DNA of 64,000 nt from Lutimonas halocynthiae (GCF_030409835.1 NZ_JAUFQO010000004.1:310001-374000), one strand, 5' to 3'; positions 36,125-45,965 are shown, counted from the stretch's first letter. Numbers and translations: made by a program. Notes: generated from the letters alone by a model not told the origin.

Positions 36125-36332
36125 GTGCCTAAAAACCAGAAAAAAAATGGATCAAAATATTTCTTGATTTCAGCTGCTCCCAATCTCCTTTAAGTTACTT
36201 CTGGAATTTCATTATCTTTATAAAAGTCTAACTACAGCTCCGTTAATTTGAAATACTTTTTTTCAAAATCAATTTAAGAGCTTTAATTCTAAAGAACTTC
36301 ATTATTCATCCACCTCTTAAAAAACCAACCTT

Positions 36333-38438
36333 ATGAAGAAATCAATACACTCCTACTTATTATTTTTCGCACTTTTAATAAGCGCTAACCTCTTTGGACA
36401 GTCTGACACCGTTGAAGATCCTTATTTATGGCTCGAAGAAATTGAAGGCGAAAATTCTTTAGATTGGGTTAAAACTCAGAATGTAAAGGCTGAAAAAAGT
36501 TTGGCTTCCAATCCATTATTTCCTGAATTTGAAGAGAAATTACTTAAAGTTTATAATAACAAAGATCGAATTGCCTATCCCAGAATGGTAGGAGATTATG
36601 TATACAATCTTTGGCAGGATGCTGAATATGAAAGAGGGATATGGAGAAGAATGACAACGGCAGATTATTTAAAAAACAAAACTGATTGGGAAATCTTAAT
36701 CAACCTTGACGACTTATCAAAAAAAGAGAATAAAAAATGGGTATTTGCAGGCGCTTCGTTTCTAGAGACCGACAATGAAATCTGTTTGGTTTCATTATCA
36801 GATGGCGGAACAGATGAAGACGTAATCAGAGAATTTAATGTCAAGACCAAAACATTTGTTGACGATGGTTTATTTTTTCCTTCTAGTAAAGGTGGAGCAG
36901 CCTGGGTTGACAAAGACAACCTCTTAGTGGCAAGAAACTTTGGAGCTGGCACCATGACAACCTCTGGTTACCCAAGCGAGGTAAAGGCTTTTAAAAGAGG
37001 TGAATCAATTGAGAATGCCCAAACCATTTTTAAAACAGACACCACTCATTTGGGAGTATTCCCTTTTTCTTTTAATATTGAAAATAAAGAGTATGTTTTT
37101 CTGTATGAAGCCACAAGTACTTTTAATTCTAATCTTTTTTATTTCAAGGATGCTAAGTTTGAGAAAGTTCCTTATCCGATTGATGCCGAAGTTTCAGGGT
37201 TTCATAAAGGTGAGATTATCATTGCCTTGCAGTCTGATTGGAATATAAATAATGAAATCTTCAAGAAAGGCTCTTTAGTTAGTATGAATCTGGAAAAGAG
37301 TATTGGAAAAGAGGTAACTATAAAAACGATTTATGTGCCTAACGAAAGGTCTAGTTTTGTTTCGGCAAGCACGTCCAAAGATTTTCTAGTTGTTAATATT
37401 ATGGAAAATGTTCAGAATAAACTCATAAAATATTCATTAGCAGGTGATAAGTGGTCGTCAAAACCAATTAAGTCACCTGAATTTGGCAGCATTTACCTCA
37501 CTACATCAAACAATCAGTCAAATGACTTCTTTTTCCGCTATAGCAATTTCATCACACCTACAACATTATTTCATTCCAATGGTGATGACGTGAATTCAGT
37601 CAAAAAACTTAAAGACTTTTTTGATACCAAAGATTTAACCGTTAAACAATATAATGCAACATCAAAAGACGGAACGAAGATTCCCTATTTTGTGGTCCAC
37701 CATAAAGACATTCAACTTAATGGTATGAATCCAACCATGATCTATGCCTATGGTGGCTTTAATGCTTCTTCACAACCAAATTATAGCGCCACAACCGGAA
37801 TATGCTGGCTTGAACAAGGAGGCGTATATGTTTTAGCCAATATACGTGGTGGCGGAGAATTTGGCCCTTCATGGCATCAAGCGGCAATGAAAGATAAGAG
37901 ACAAAATGCTTATGATGATTTTTATGCTGTGAGTGAAGATCTCATAACCAAGAAAATTTCCTCCCCAGAATATTTAGGAGCCTTTGGTTGGAGTAACGGA
38001 GGCCTCATGGCGGGAGTTGTTTTCACACAAAGACCTGATCTTTATAATGCTGTGGTTATTGGAGCACCATTATTAGATATGAAACGTTATTCAAAACTTC
38101 TTGCCGGCGCCAGTTGGATGGGTGAATTTGGAAATCCTGATGTACCGGAAGATTGGGAATATATCAAAAAATATTCTCCCTATCATAATTTGTCAGAAAA
38201 TAAATCTTACCCAGAAGTATACTTTGTGACTTCAACTAAAGATGATCGAGTGCATCCTGGTCATGCCAGGAAAATGGCAGCAAAAATGGAAGATATGGGC
38301 CACAAATTTATTTATCACGAAACGATTGAAGGAGGACATGGAGCTGCATCTACCAATGCACAGCAGGCAGAAATGTGGGCGAGTATTTATACCTATTTCA
38401 ATATGAAATTAAATAACAAACCGCTAACAAAAGAATAA
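36333..38438 (+). CDS. Secreted prolyl oligopeptidase (S9A)
   Basis: A 701-residue serine peptidase with signal peptide MKKSIHSYLLFFALLISANLFGQ, expected in the periplasm or secreted. The N-terminal DPYLWLEEIEGE motif opens the family, then a beta-propeller (about 80-420), then the hydrolase domain with nucleophile Ser554 in FGWSNGGLMAG, the Asp in TSTKDDRVHPGH and His in EGGHGAA. This fits the prolyl endopeptidase group, cleaving small peptides after proline. First gene of a plus-strand run with esterase, DUF1330 and PhzF genes. Confidence 0.92.
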   Translation: MKKSIHSYLLFFALLISANLFGQSDTVEDPYLWLEEIEGENSLDWVKTQNVKAEKSLASNPLFPEFEEKLLKVYNNKDRIAYPRMVGDYVYNLWQDAEYERGIWRRMTTADYLKNKTDWEILINLDDLSKKENKKWVFAGASFLETDNEICLVSLSDGGTDEDVIREFNVKTKTFVDDGLFFPSSKGGAAWVDKDNLLVARNFGAGTMTTSGYPSEVKAFKRGESIENAQTIFKTDTTHLGVFPFSFNIENKEYVFLYEATSTFNSNLFYFKDAKFEKVPYPIDAEVSGFHKGEIIIALQSDWNINNEIFKKGSLVSMNLEKSIGKEVTIKTIYVPNERSSFVSASTSKDFLVVNIMENVQNKLIKYSLAGDKWSSKPIKSPEFGSIYLTTSNNQSNDFFFRYSNFITPTTLFHSNGDDVNSVKKLKDFFDTKDLTVKQYNATSKDGTKIPYFVVHHKDIQLNGMNPTMIYAYGGFNASSQPNYSATTGICWLEQGGVYVLANIRGGGEFGPSWHQAAMKDKRQNAYDDFYAVSEDLITKKISSPEYLGAFGWSNGGLMAGVVFTQRPDLYNAVVIGAPLLDMKRYSKLLAGASWMGEFGNPDVPEDWEYIKKYSPYHNLSENKSYPEVYFVTSTKDDRVHPGHARKMAAKMEDMGHKFIYHETIEGGHGAASTNAQQAEMWASIYTYFNMKLNNKPLTKE

Positions 38439-38456
38439 AGTATTAAATCCATTTAA

Positions 38457-39278
38457 ATGAAATACCGATTTTTACAAGTCGCGTTCATAATAAGCTTTGC
38501 AGTCGGTTACAGTCAGGAGGCAAAATATGAACTCAAAAACACGATATCCTATTATCATGATTCTATAAATGAATCAGATGATTATATCAATCAAAGATGC
38601 GTTCTAGACCTTTACTATCCCAGAGAGATTGATTCCTTCGCCACCATAATTTGGTTCCATGGAGGTGGTTTAAAAGCTGGCGAAAAAGAAATCCCAAAGG
38701 CTCTTATGGAGAAGGGTTATGCCGTGATAGGCGTGAACTACAGACTTTATCCTAAAGTCAAAGCACCGATTTATATAGAAGATGCCGCTGCAGCTGTTGC
38801 CTGGGTATTTAAAAACATTGAAGATTTTGGAGGAAGCCCGGATGCCATTTTTTTATCAGGTCATTCGGCCGGTGGTTATCTAGCAAGTATGGTGGGCCTA
38901 GATAAGAGTTATCTATTAAAACATCAGGTTGATGCCAATCAAATTGCAGGATTGATTCCTTTTAGCGGTCATACCATTACACATTTTACAGTCAGGGAAG
39001 AAAGAGGAATTGAAGGAAGTCAACCAATCATTGACCAGTATGCACCACTGTACCATGTAAGACCTGATGCACCTCCTCTTTTGCTGATTACCGGTGATCG
39101 TGAATTAGAATTGCTTGGGCGATACGAAGAGAATGCCTATATGATGCGTATGATGAAAGTATCCGGACATAAAGAAACCCGAATTCTTGAAATGCAGGGC
39201 TATGACCATGGGATGACCTATCCCGCTTTTCCTTTACTCTTGAAGGAAGTGGAAAGAATTAATAAAAAAGAAAATTAA
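38457..39278 (+). CDS. Secreted alpha/beta hydrolase (carboxylesterase)
   Basis: A 273-residue esterase with signal peptide ending near SYSQ or YSQE. Oxyanion motif WFHGGG, nucleophile Ser137 in GHSAGGYLA, Asp in LLITGDRELE and His in YDHGMTYP are all present, as in the BD-FAE/hormone-sensitive-lipase-like families. Begins 18 bp after the peptidase gene, so probably in the same transcript. Substrate unknown. Confidence 0.88.
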   Translation: MKYRFLQVAFIISFAVGYSQEAKYELKNTISYYHDSINESDDYINQRCVLDLYYPREIDSFATIIWFHGGGLKAGEKEIPKALMEKGYAVIGVNYRLYPKVKAPIYIEDAAAAVAWVFKNIEDFGGSPDAIFLSGHSAGGYLASMVGLDKSYLLKHQVDANQIAGLIPFSGHTITHFTVREERGIEGSQPIIDQYAPLYHVRPDAPPLLLITGDRELELLGRYEENAYMMRMMKVSGHKETRILEMQGYDHGMTYPAFPLLLKEVERINKKEN

Positions 39279-39295
39279 CTGAAAATTGCGCCCTT

Positions 39296-39583
39296 ATGCC
39301 TGCATATGTCATTGTTGAAATTGAAATACATGATCCAATTCTTTATAAGTCTTATACTGCACTTACGCCTAAAACCATAGACAATTATAAAGGCAAATTT
39401 TTAGCTCGTGGAGGAGCATCTATTATTCTTGAAGGAGATAAATCGCCAAAACGAGTCGTTATCTTAGAATTTCCCAGTTTAGAAACAGCAAATTCATGGT
39501 GGCATTCTGAAGCATATACTGATGCAAAAAAAATAAGACAAAAAGCAGCTACTACCAGAATGACTATCGTTGAAGGTGTTTAA
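39296..39583 (+). CDS. DUF1330 family protein
   Basis: A 95-residue ferredoxin-like dimeric barrel protein. The pattern PAYVIVEIEIHDP, YKGKFLARGG, and VVILEFPSLETANSWWHSEAY is diagnostic of DUF1330. No enzymatic role is established. It starts 17 bp after the esterase gene. Confidence 0.9.
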   Translation: MPAYVIVEIEIHDPILYKSYTALTPKTIDNYKGKFLARGGASIILEGDKSPKRVVILEFPSLETANSWWHSEAYTDAKKIRQKAATTRMTIVEGV

Positions 39584-39635
39584 CCAGTTCTGCTCATTTT
39601 CAATTACGCATGATCAAACTAATTTAAAACCATAA

Positions 39636-40430
39636 ATGAAAACTTCAAAGCAATCAATCTATCAAGTAGATGCCTTTTCAAATAAGCTATTCGGTGGCAA
39701 CCCAGCAGCCGTTTGTATATTGAACGAATGGCTAAAGCCAGAAATCATGCAAAGTATTGCCGCTGAAAACAATCTATCTGAGACAGCCTTTGTGCTTGAA
39801 CGAGAATCAGATTTCGAAATTAGATGGTTTACTCCAGCTCTTGAAGTGGCTCTTTGTGGTCATGCTACCTTAGCCTCGGCTCATGTTCTTTTTGAACATC
39901 TTAAATATGAAAAAAACACAATAGAATTCTATTCCAGACACAGCGGTAATTTGTCAGTAACTAAAAACAATGACTTGCTGACGCTTAATTTTCCTCAAGA
40001 TGAGTTGAATAAAATAGATCCTCCTCTGGATATTCTCGCTGCCTTTAAAAAAGCACCGATAGAATTTTATAAAGGGAAAACCGACTACCTTCTTCTCTAT
40101 AAGAATCAGAAAGATATTGAAGAAAGTGACCCTAATCACTTCATTCTAAAAAATAGCGATGCAAGAGGAATCATCATCACCGCTCCTGGGAATGAGGTTG
40201 ATTTCGTATCGCGATTCTTTGCCCCTGGTTCAGGAGTAGACGAAGATCCTGTTACTGGATCTGCGCATACAAGTTTAACCCCTTTTTGGGCCAAACGATT
40301 AGGAAAAACGAAACTAACTGCCCAACAGCTTTCTCAAAGAAAGGGAGAACTAACTTGTGAACTTGCGGGGAAAAGAGTAAAAATATCTGGAAAAGCCGTT
40401 ACTTATTTGGTTGGTGAAATCTATTTCTAA
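39636..40430 (+). CDS. PhzF family isomerase
   Basis: A 264-residue PhzF-like protein, named for the isomerase of phenazine synthesis; most relatives are of unknown substrate. QVDAFSNKLFGGNPAAVC opens the family, the catalytic Glu lies in NNLSETAFV, and the second half carries FAPGSGVDEDPVTGSAHTSL. No other phenazine genes are present, so a phenazine role is not supported. Probably last gene of the plus-strand run from 36333. Confidence 0.92.
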   Translation: MKTSKQSIYQVDAFSNKLFGGNPAAVCILNEWLKPEIMQSIAAENNLSETAFVLERESDFEIRWFTPALEVALCGHATLASAHVLFEHLKYEKNTIEFYSRHSGNLSVTKNNDLLTLNFPQDELNKIDPPLDILAAFKKAPIEFYKGKTDYLLLYKNQKDIEESDPNHFILKNSDARGIIITAPGNEVDFVSRFFAPGSGVDEDPVTGSAHTSLTPFWAKRLGKTKLTAQQLSQRKGELTCELAGKRVKISGKAVTYLVGEIYF

Positions 40431-40579
40431 GCTCCTTAAAAACTCCATTTCCATAATGTAAAATTAATAGGAAAATAAGGCGGCTACATCTTGATCATAA
40501 TCACAAAATAGCTTGATTGGAATCATTGCTTCTGAATGAATAATTCAACATATTTGGGATAGTTTATGATTCTGTCATC

Positions 40580-41020
40580 ATGAAAAACCAATATGACATA
40601 AAATTTCTGGCCTTTGCCCTTTCATTTTTGATCCTGTTACAAAGTTGTAGTGTATACCACAGTTCTCCATCAACTATTGACGAAGCGATCAAATCTACTG
40701 ACAAAGTAAAAATCGTCTCACCAGAGCAGAACACTTATAAATTCGATCATCTTGTTAAAATCGATAGCCTGGTTTATGGATATGCAAAAAAGAATTCGCT
40801 TGCGGCTAAAGAGTTATCTGGTCAAATGATCCAAAAAGATGCTGATGGAAAGTATGCTAAAATCCAATTATATGATCACAATATTGCATCTGTGCACTTA
40901 AAAAATCATACCGCTTCTACTCTCGTTTCCATTGCAGTGCCTGTTGTGATAATTGGTGTTTTGGCAGGCATTAGTTATGCAGCTGCCGATAGTATTTCAT
41001 TGGAATGGAGTGGCAATTGA
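40580..41020 (+). CDS. Small lipoprotein of unknown function
   Basis: A 146-residue predicted lipoprotein (LSFLILLQSC, lipidated Cys23). The middle part (TDKVKIVSPEQNTYKFDHLVKIDSLVYGYA) is beta-rich and may bind membranes or act as a small beta-sheet domain. A second hydrophobic helix near the C-terminus (LVSIAVPVVIIGVLAGISYAA) could cross or lie on the membrane. No recognised family. Confidence 0.75.
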   Translation: MKNQYDIKFLAFALSFLILLQSCSVYHSSPSTIDEAIKSTDKVKIVSPEQNTYKFDHLVKIDSLVYGYAKKNSLAAKELSGQMIQKDADGKYAKIQLYDHNIASVHLKNHTASTLVSIAVPVVIIGVLAGISYAAADSISLEWSGN

Positions 41021-41033
41021 TCTAACATTTTTA

Positions 41034-42386
41034 TCAATCTTGGATATGCAATTCTAAATTCCTCCTGGCTGATTCTATATTGTTCAAAATACCATCTTTA
41101 AGATCATCAATTTCAAGCTTCTTACTTTTGTCGATCAAAAACTTATAGCGCCATAATTTGGAAAAGCGCTTTACCTCAGCATAATAAAACATACTTACAT
41201 AACCCATAAGAGGCATGATAACTATAAGGATCAAGCTTTGCCACATTGTATCATTTATAAAGACCCTGTACATATAAATGATCAAGCCATAATAAATCGG
41301 AAAGCAAACCAATCCAAGGATCATTTGAACAGGTGCCCTATACTCTATATCCAACTTCATGGCTTTGAATATTTTTGCAGGTAATATGTAGGGGATATAG
41401 TTAAAAAACATTCCCAATAAATAGAATGGAAAAAGAAAAAGGAAGGCTAAAAATTGAATGACAATAACAGGCATACTATACTTGCTGATAATCTTCGCCG
41501 AAATTAATGCTGGATCAATTCTTTCCTCTTTCATTATTTTAAAAAATCGAGTAAGTTTCGATTGTGTATCAAGATATAATTCCAAATTTCTCGTTTTCAA
41601 CAATTGTAAGGCTTTAGAGACCTGAGTTCTCAATTCTAAAGATTGTTTAGGGTTTTTCTGAAGCGACTCGGTTGGAGAATAGAATGTTGTATAAAAATGA
41701 TGTGCATTGACTAAAAGTTCTTCCTGCTCCTTACCGGATGTTTGAGGTACTATCTCCGCGAATTCTTTTCGAATATCTTCGGTAAGTTGCAATACTGCGT
41801 CAAATTCATTCGCTTCATAGGCCTGTTTATACTCCTTAACTTCTATCGCTTTGCAAATGGTTACAGAAACAACACTCCTGAATTGTATAGAATCGGAATA
41901 ATCTAAAGCTACCGGAATAATTTTCAAGTTGCCTTTAAAACCCTTTAAATCCTCATAGCTAAGCGCTATTCTTGCTGTACCCGTTTTTATTTCACGAAGT
42001 TTCAATTCATAATAACTAGTGCCTTCTGGAAAAATAAGCAAGCTTCCTCGCTGGTCTAAATACTCGTGGCATTTCACAAAAGCTTTTTTGTTATCTGGCT
42101 TTTCTCCGGGTAGAATATCCTTTTTCCTATAAACAGGAATCACATGAAAATAATTAAATATTTTAGTTATAATCTTATTCAAAAAGATGCCCGCATTTGC
42201 CACGAAACCAATCCTTTGTCCTGTTATGGCAGCAATGAGTAATGGATCCATAAGCGTGTTGGGGTGATTCGCTACAATTATCAATGGTCCTTTATCAGGA
42301 ATGTGCTCCTTTCCTGAGATCAAAATTTTCTTAAAAAAGAAAAATAGAGAAGCCCTTATAACTTGTTTCAGAAAATGGTAAATCAT
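41034..42386 (-). CDS. PlsC-type lysophospholipid acyltransferase
   Basis: A 450-residue membrane protein. The N-terminal 220 residues are an acyltransferase domain with NHPNTLMDP (H-x4-D), FPEGTSYYE and the PVALDYS block, as in 1-acyl-glycerol-3-phosphate acyltransferases. The C-terminal half has about four membrane helices (VIVIQFLAFLFLFPFYLLGMFF, IYYGLIIYMYRVF). The large hydrophobic extension separates it from short PlsC enzymes. Its start overlaps the end of the UMF1 transporter gene by four bases, so they are co-translated. Confidence 0.87.
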   Translation of the reverse strand: MIYHFLKQVIRASLFFFFKKILISGKEHIPDKGPLIIVANHPNTLMDPLLIAAITGQRIGFVANAGIFLNKIITKIFNYFHVIPVYRKKDILPGEKPDNKKAFVKCHEYLDQRGSLLIFPEGTSYYELKLREIKTGTARIALSYEDLKGFKGNLKIIPVALDYSDSIQFRSVVSVTICKAIEVKEYKQAYEANEFDAVLQLTEDIRKEFAEIVPQTSGKEQEELLVNAHHFYTTFYSPTESLQKNPKQSLELRTQVSKALQLLKTRNLELYLDTQSKLTRFFKIMKEERIDPALISAKIISKYSMPVIVIQFLAFLFLFPFYLLGMFFNYIPYILPAKIFKAMKLDIEYRAPVQMILGLVCFPIYYGLIIYMYRVFINDTMWQSLILIVIMPLMGYVSMFYYAEVKRFSKLWRYKFLIDKSKKLEIDDLKDGILNNIESARRNLELHIQD

Positions 42387-43675
42387 GCCATATTCTTCTT
42401 AAGGTTTGCAATCTGAAGCACTATAAAACCAGAGATAAAAAACAATGACATAAAAACCATACTATAACGCATGCTTCCAGTAATTTGATCGATAAAACCA
42501 TATGACAGGGAGCCTATTACGATAGCAAGTTTTTCAGTGATATCATAAAAACTAAAGTAAGAGGCCGTATCCTTAGCTTCTGTGGGTATTAACTTGGAAT
42601 AAGTTGACCTAGACATAGACTGAATTCCACCCATTACAAATCCCAGAAATGCCGCTAAAGTGTAAAAAGAGATTTTATCTTGCATAAAATAGCCTGAAAT
42701 ACAAATAAATATCCAGATTAACAGGGTCGAACTAATCGCAAAGCCATTTCCTCTTAATTTAGATAACCATGCAAAAAAGAAGGCCCCACCAATAGCCAGT
42801 ATTTGTAAAATAAGTACGATGTAAATCATTTCATCAGCACCCATGCCTATTTCTTTGTCAGCAAATAAAGGAGCTAACAGCATAACAGTTTGTACCCCCA
42901 TACTAAAAAGGAAGAAAGCGTATAAAAAACGCTTCATTACTTTTTTATTTTTGACTACCTCCCATACTTTCATTAGTTCCTTAGTCCCATTTCCCAAAAT
43001 CTTAAATGTGATTGATTTTCGACTATTATTATCTTTCAAATAATAAAAAGCAATTTGAGCAAAGCCCAACCACCAAACCCCAACCAGTATGAATCCAAAC
43101 CGAGTTGCTGAACTGCCATTCTCAAAGCCGAATACTTCATATTTTTGATACAATATCAAATTGATAATCAGCAAGATAACGCTGCCTATATAACCCATGG
43201 CAAATCCTCTTGCACTAACGCTATCCATTCTATCTTTAGATGCTACTTCGGGTAAAAATCCATTATAAAAAACCAATGATCCGGCAAAACCAATACTCGC
43301 CGTAACTGAACAGGCAATGCCGTATTCAACATTTTCTCCTGTAAAGAAATAAAGACCAATACAAGCCAGAGAACCGAGATATGTAAAAAACTGCATAAAT
43401 CGTTTTTTCAAGCCACCGTAATCTGCAATTCCTGAAAGAACCGGAGATATAAATACAATCACCAAAAAGGAAAAAGAAATGGCAAAAGAATAAAGAACTG
43501 AATTTTTAATACTCATATTAAAAAACTCAACCATTTCACTCCCAAAGGCCTCTTGTGTTGTACCCAAATAATAGATGGGAAATATAGCAGTTGTAACAAT
43601 CAAATTATAAACTGAATTGGCCCAATCAAATGAAGCCCATGCATTTATAAGTTTAGCATTGTTTTTTTCGAGCAT
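42383..43675 (-). CDS. UMF1 family MFS transporter
   Basis: A 430-residue major facilitator with about 12 helices. NAWASFDWANSVYNLIVTTAIFPIYY is the signature of the UMF1 family (related to Atg22 vacuolar effluxers). GIADYGGLKKRFMQFFTYLG and GGIQSMSRSTYSKLIPTEA are further conserved loops. Substrate is unknown; amino acids or sugars are possible. First gene of a two-gene operon with the acyltransferase. Confidence 0.9.
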   Translation of the reverse strand: MLEKNNAKLINAWASFDWANSVYNLIVTTAIFPIYYLGTTQEAFGSEMVEFFNMSIKNSVLYSFAISFSFLVIVFISPVLSGIADYGGLKKRFMQFFTYLGSLACIGLYFFTGENVEYGIACSVTASIGFAGSLVFYNGFLPEVASKDRMDSVSARGFAMGYIGSVILLIINLILYQKYEVFGFENGSSATRFGFILVGVWWLGFAQIAFYYLKDNNSRKSITFKILGNGTKELMKVWEVVKNKKVMKRFLYAFFLFSMGVQTVMLLAPLFADKEIGMGADEMIYIVLILQILAIGGAFFFAWLSKLRGNGFAISSTLLIWIFICISGYFMQDKISFYTLAAFLGFVMGGIQSMSRSTYSKLIPTEAKDTASYFSFYDITEKLAIVIGSLSYGFIDQITGSMRYSMVFMSLFFISGFIVLQIANLKKNMA

Positions 43676-43725
43676 AATATTTGAATTAGAATCAGTTTAG
43701 GAATTAAATATTGGTCAATATACTT

Positions 43726-43796
43726 AAAAAAAATAGGTTTAGAATACGACCCTTTTAAGATTAGAATTACAAAGGACGTATTCAAAACCCAAACCT
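43726..43796 (-). terminator. Likely terminator of the YiaAB gene
   Basis: On the minus strand an imperfect long hairpin (AGGTTT...GAATACG with CGTATTC...AAACCT, plus strand 43735-43796) runs into eight Ts. It begins about ten bases after the stop of the YiaAB-like gene. Confidence 0.65.
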
Positions 43797-43806
43797 GTTT
43801 TTGACA

Positions 43807-44313
43807 TTATAATTTATCTTCAAGATCATCCATCTTGCTCTCAATAAAAGCTTTGTCTCTTGTGTTTTTTTGCACAGCAATGGCTGCAAATAAACTTAAT
43901 GTATAAGACATTGCATAAAATCCTTTTTCACTCAATAAAAGATCTGCGTTCCAAAGACCAATAATTAATAACAAAATAGCACTCAAAACTGAAACCCAAC
44001 TGATACCATAGTACATATCGGTCACGTGTAAACCTTCTAACCTGTCTCGAACACTTTTTTGAACTGAAACCGCTGCAAACAATCCAAATAGCAAAATGGT
44101 AAAGTAATACCCTTGCTCATTAAGCATCATATCCGAATTCCACAAACCTGTACAATAACATATGATACCAGATAAGAGCGCTATCCACGAGGCTCCGATA
44201 AAAGCCGGGGTTGGACTCTGATCAAATTCTTTAGCTTCTTTATTAATGGAAGCTTTTGATTTCATTTTTGTGCCTTTCTCATCTGTACTATCACTCTTAA
44301 AATTGTAATCCAT
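43807..44313 (-). CDS. YiaA/YiaB-like inner membrane protein, duplicated domain
   Basis: A 168-residue protein with four membrane helices in two repeats: GLWNSDMMLNEQGYYFTILLF (about 56-76) and GLWNADLLLSEKGFYAMSYTL (about 117-137), each followed by FAA-V/I-A/SVQK and a basic turn. This is the YiaAB two-helix domain twice. The N-terminal 35 residues are charged and cytoplasmic. Function unknown. ATG at 44265 is an alternative start. Confidence 0.88.
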   Translation of the reverse strand: MDYNFKSDSTDEKGTKMKSKASINKEAKEFDQSPTPAFIGASWIALLSGIICYCTGLWNSDMMLNEQGYYFTILLFGLFAAVSVQKSVRDRLEGLHVTDMYYGISWVSVLSAILLLIIGLWNADLLLSEKGFYAMSYTLSLFAAIAVQKNTRDKAFIESKMDDLEDKL

Positions 44314-44398
44314 AATTATAAATTTAGTGTTTAAATTATTTCATTATTAAGTTCAAATTTGCAGCAATTGAATTGAACAACAAAATCAAATTTTCAAT

Positions 44399-44482
44399 AT
44401 AACTTACGATATAAATTCAAAATAATAAATTAAATTATCATATATTAAAGTATATTTGACTAAAATAACTTACGATATAAAT
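44399..44482 (+). promoter_or_regulatory. 18-bp direct repeats bracketing a promoter
   Basis: ATAACTTACGATATAAAT occurs exactly twice, at 44399-44416 and 44465-44482, 66 bp from start to start. Between them TATATTTG (44451-44458) fits the -7 box. The second copy overlaps the ATG of the downstream gene. The arrangement fits a binding site for a regulator, possibly autoregulation. Confidence 0.65.
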
Positions 44483-45965
44483 GAACAATATTTCTTTGAT
44501 TATTGCCACTTTAACAGCAGAGGATAAAAAGAATTTTGTTCTAAGGCTCAAGCATAGGAACAAGAGAAATGACACAAAGAACATTGATCTGTTCATGCTT
44601 TTGGACAGGCAAGAATCACAAGAAAATTTAGATCTCATACTCTATGGGAAAAGTGCTAAAGGAGCTTATCATGCCTTGTGCAAGAGGCTTCATGATGCAC
44701 TTATCGATTTTATAGCATCAAAAAAAATTGAAGAACAATCTTCTACGGAGATGAATGCCTTAAAACTGGTAATGGTGAGCCGTAGTTTTTTTCAACAACA
44801 GCAAGTGGCTATTGCCTTTAAAACATTAGCAAAAGCTGAATTGATTGCTAAAAAATATGCATTATACAATACCTTAAATGAAGTCTATGAGCTTCAATTA
44901 GCACACGCCCATTTAAATGATCTACTCAACTTTCAAGGAGTACTGAAAAAATTTCAAAAGAACAAACGCAAGATACTTCAAGAAGAAAACTTGAACCTTT
45001 TTTATGCAGCGATTCAAAATGAACTCAGTCAAAAAGACCCTGTGCTATCCGATATAATCGAAAGAAACTTCAGTACCTATAATATTTCTATTACAAAAAA
45101 TTTAAGCTATCAATCTCTTTTTAAAATTTTACAGATTAGTAACCAAGTAGCCAACGCCACAAGAAATTATTATGACGTACTCGATTTCATAGAGAAGGCC
45201 AGAAAAAAAATAGAAGTTTCTGAAAGAGCTGAAAATGAGCACCTTTATTATCACATTCAAGTTTTATACTATTTGTCTAATACTTATTTCAGGATTAAAA
45301 AATTTGAAAAATCCGCTACTTATCTTCAGCGTATGCATGATCACATGTACTTACAAAATGAAAAATATTATAACATTTTCTATTGTCAATATGTATTGAT
45401 AGAAAACCTGCTTCTCATCTATACCGATAATTTAGAACCAGTTATCCAAAAGCTATCTCAATTTAATTATGACAAATACAAAAATGAAGAAGAACATATT
45501 CACGATCTAAAACTAACACTTATCGTTGCCTTATTTCTCAATGAAAGATTTCATGATGCCCTGAACACCTACAAGGGCTTTTTCCATAGCGATAAATGGT
45601 ACTCGAAGAAAGTTGGTTTTATATGGGTTATCAAAAAGAACCTGCTCGAAATTTTATTGTTTATCGAATTAGATTACATCGATTTGGTGGAATCAAGGTT
45701 AAAAAGTTTTAGAAAGAAACATAGTGCGCATCTTATTGATCACGATGAAAAAAGGATTATAGACTATGTCAATCTAATAGCGGCATACTATCACGATAAA
45801 CAATCTATCCATTCAGATGAGTTTGAAAAAAAACTAGATGCCATATTAGATATCGAGAATAGGGAGGAAGATATATTCGCGATTAGTTTTTATGCCTGGC
45901 TAAGGTCAAAAATGAAATCAGAGGATACGTATACAACTTGTCTTAACTATATTAATAAACTATAA
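44481..45965 (+). CDS. Helical protein of unknown function
   Basis: A 494-residue, charged, almost entirely alpha-helical protein with no signal peptide. Repeated helical pairs such as AFKTLAKAELIAKKYALYNTL and YYLSNTYFRIKKFEKSATYLQ resemble degenerate TPR repeats. The first 80 residues (LTAEDKKNFVLRLKHRNKRND, LILYGKSAKGAYHALCKRL) may be a separate N-terminal domain. I do not recognise a family. It stands alone, with the 18-bp direct repeats at its promoter, and converges on the sugar kinase gene. Confidence 0.75.
   Translation: MNNISLIIATLTAEDKKNFVLRLKHRNKRNDTKNIDLFMLLDRQESQENLDLILYGKSAKGAYHALCKRLHDALIDFIASKKIEEQSSTEMNALKLVMVSRSFFQQQQVAIAFKTLAKAELIAKKYALYNTLNEVYELQLAHAHLNDLLNFQGVLKKFQKNKRKILQEENLNLFYAAIQNELSQKDPVLSDIIERNFSTYNISITKNLSYQSLFKILQISNQVANATRNYYDVLDFIEKARKKIEVSERAENEHLYYHIQVLYYLSNTYFRIKKFEKSATYLQRMHDHMYLQNEKYYNIFYCQYVLIENLLLIYTDNLEPVIQKLSQFNYDKYKNEEEHIHDLKLTLIVALFLNERFHDALNTYKGFFHSDKWYSKKVGFIWVIKKNLLEILLFIELDYIDLVESRLKSFRKKHSAHLIDHDEKRIIDYVNLIAAYYHDKQSIHSDEFEKKLDAILDIENREEDIFAISFYAWLRSKMKSEDTYTTCLNYINKL

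Noticed and set aside
39636-40430. A phenazine biosynthesis locus
   Set aside because: Only a PhzF-family protein is present; the family is broad and no other phz genes are adjacent.
44399-44482. Direct repeats as att sites of an integrated element
   Set aside because: Only 48 bp lie between the copies and no integrase is nearby; a regulatory role is simpler.
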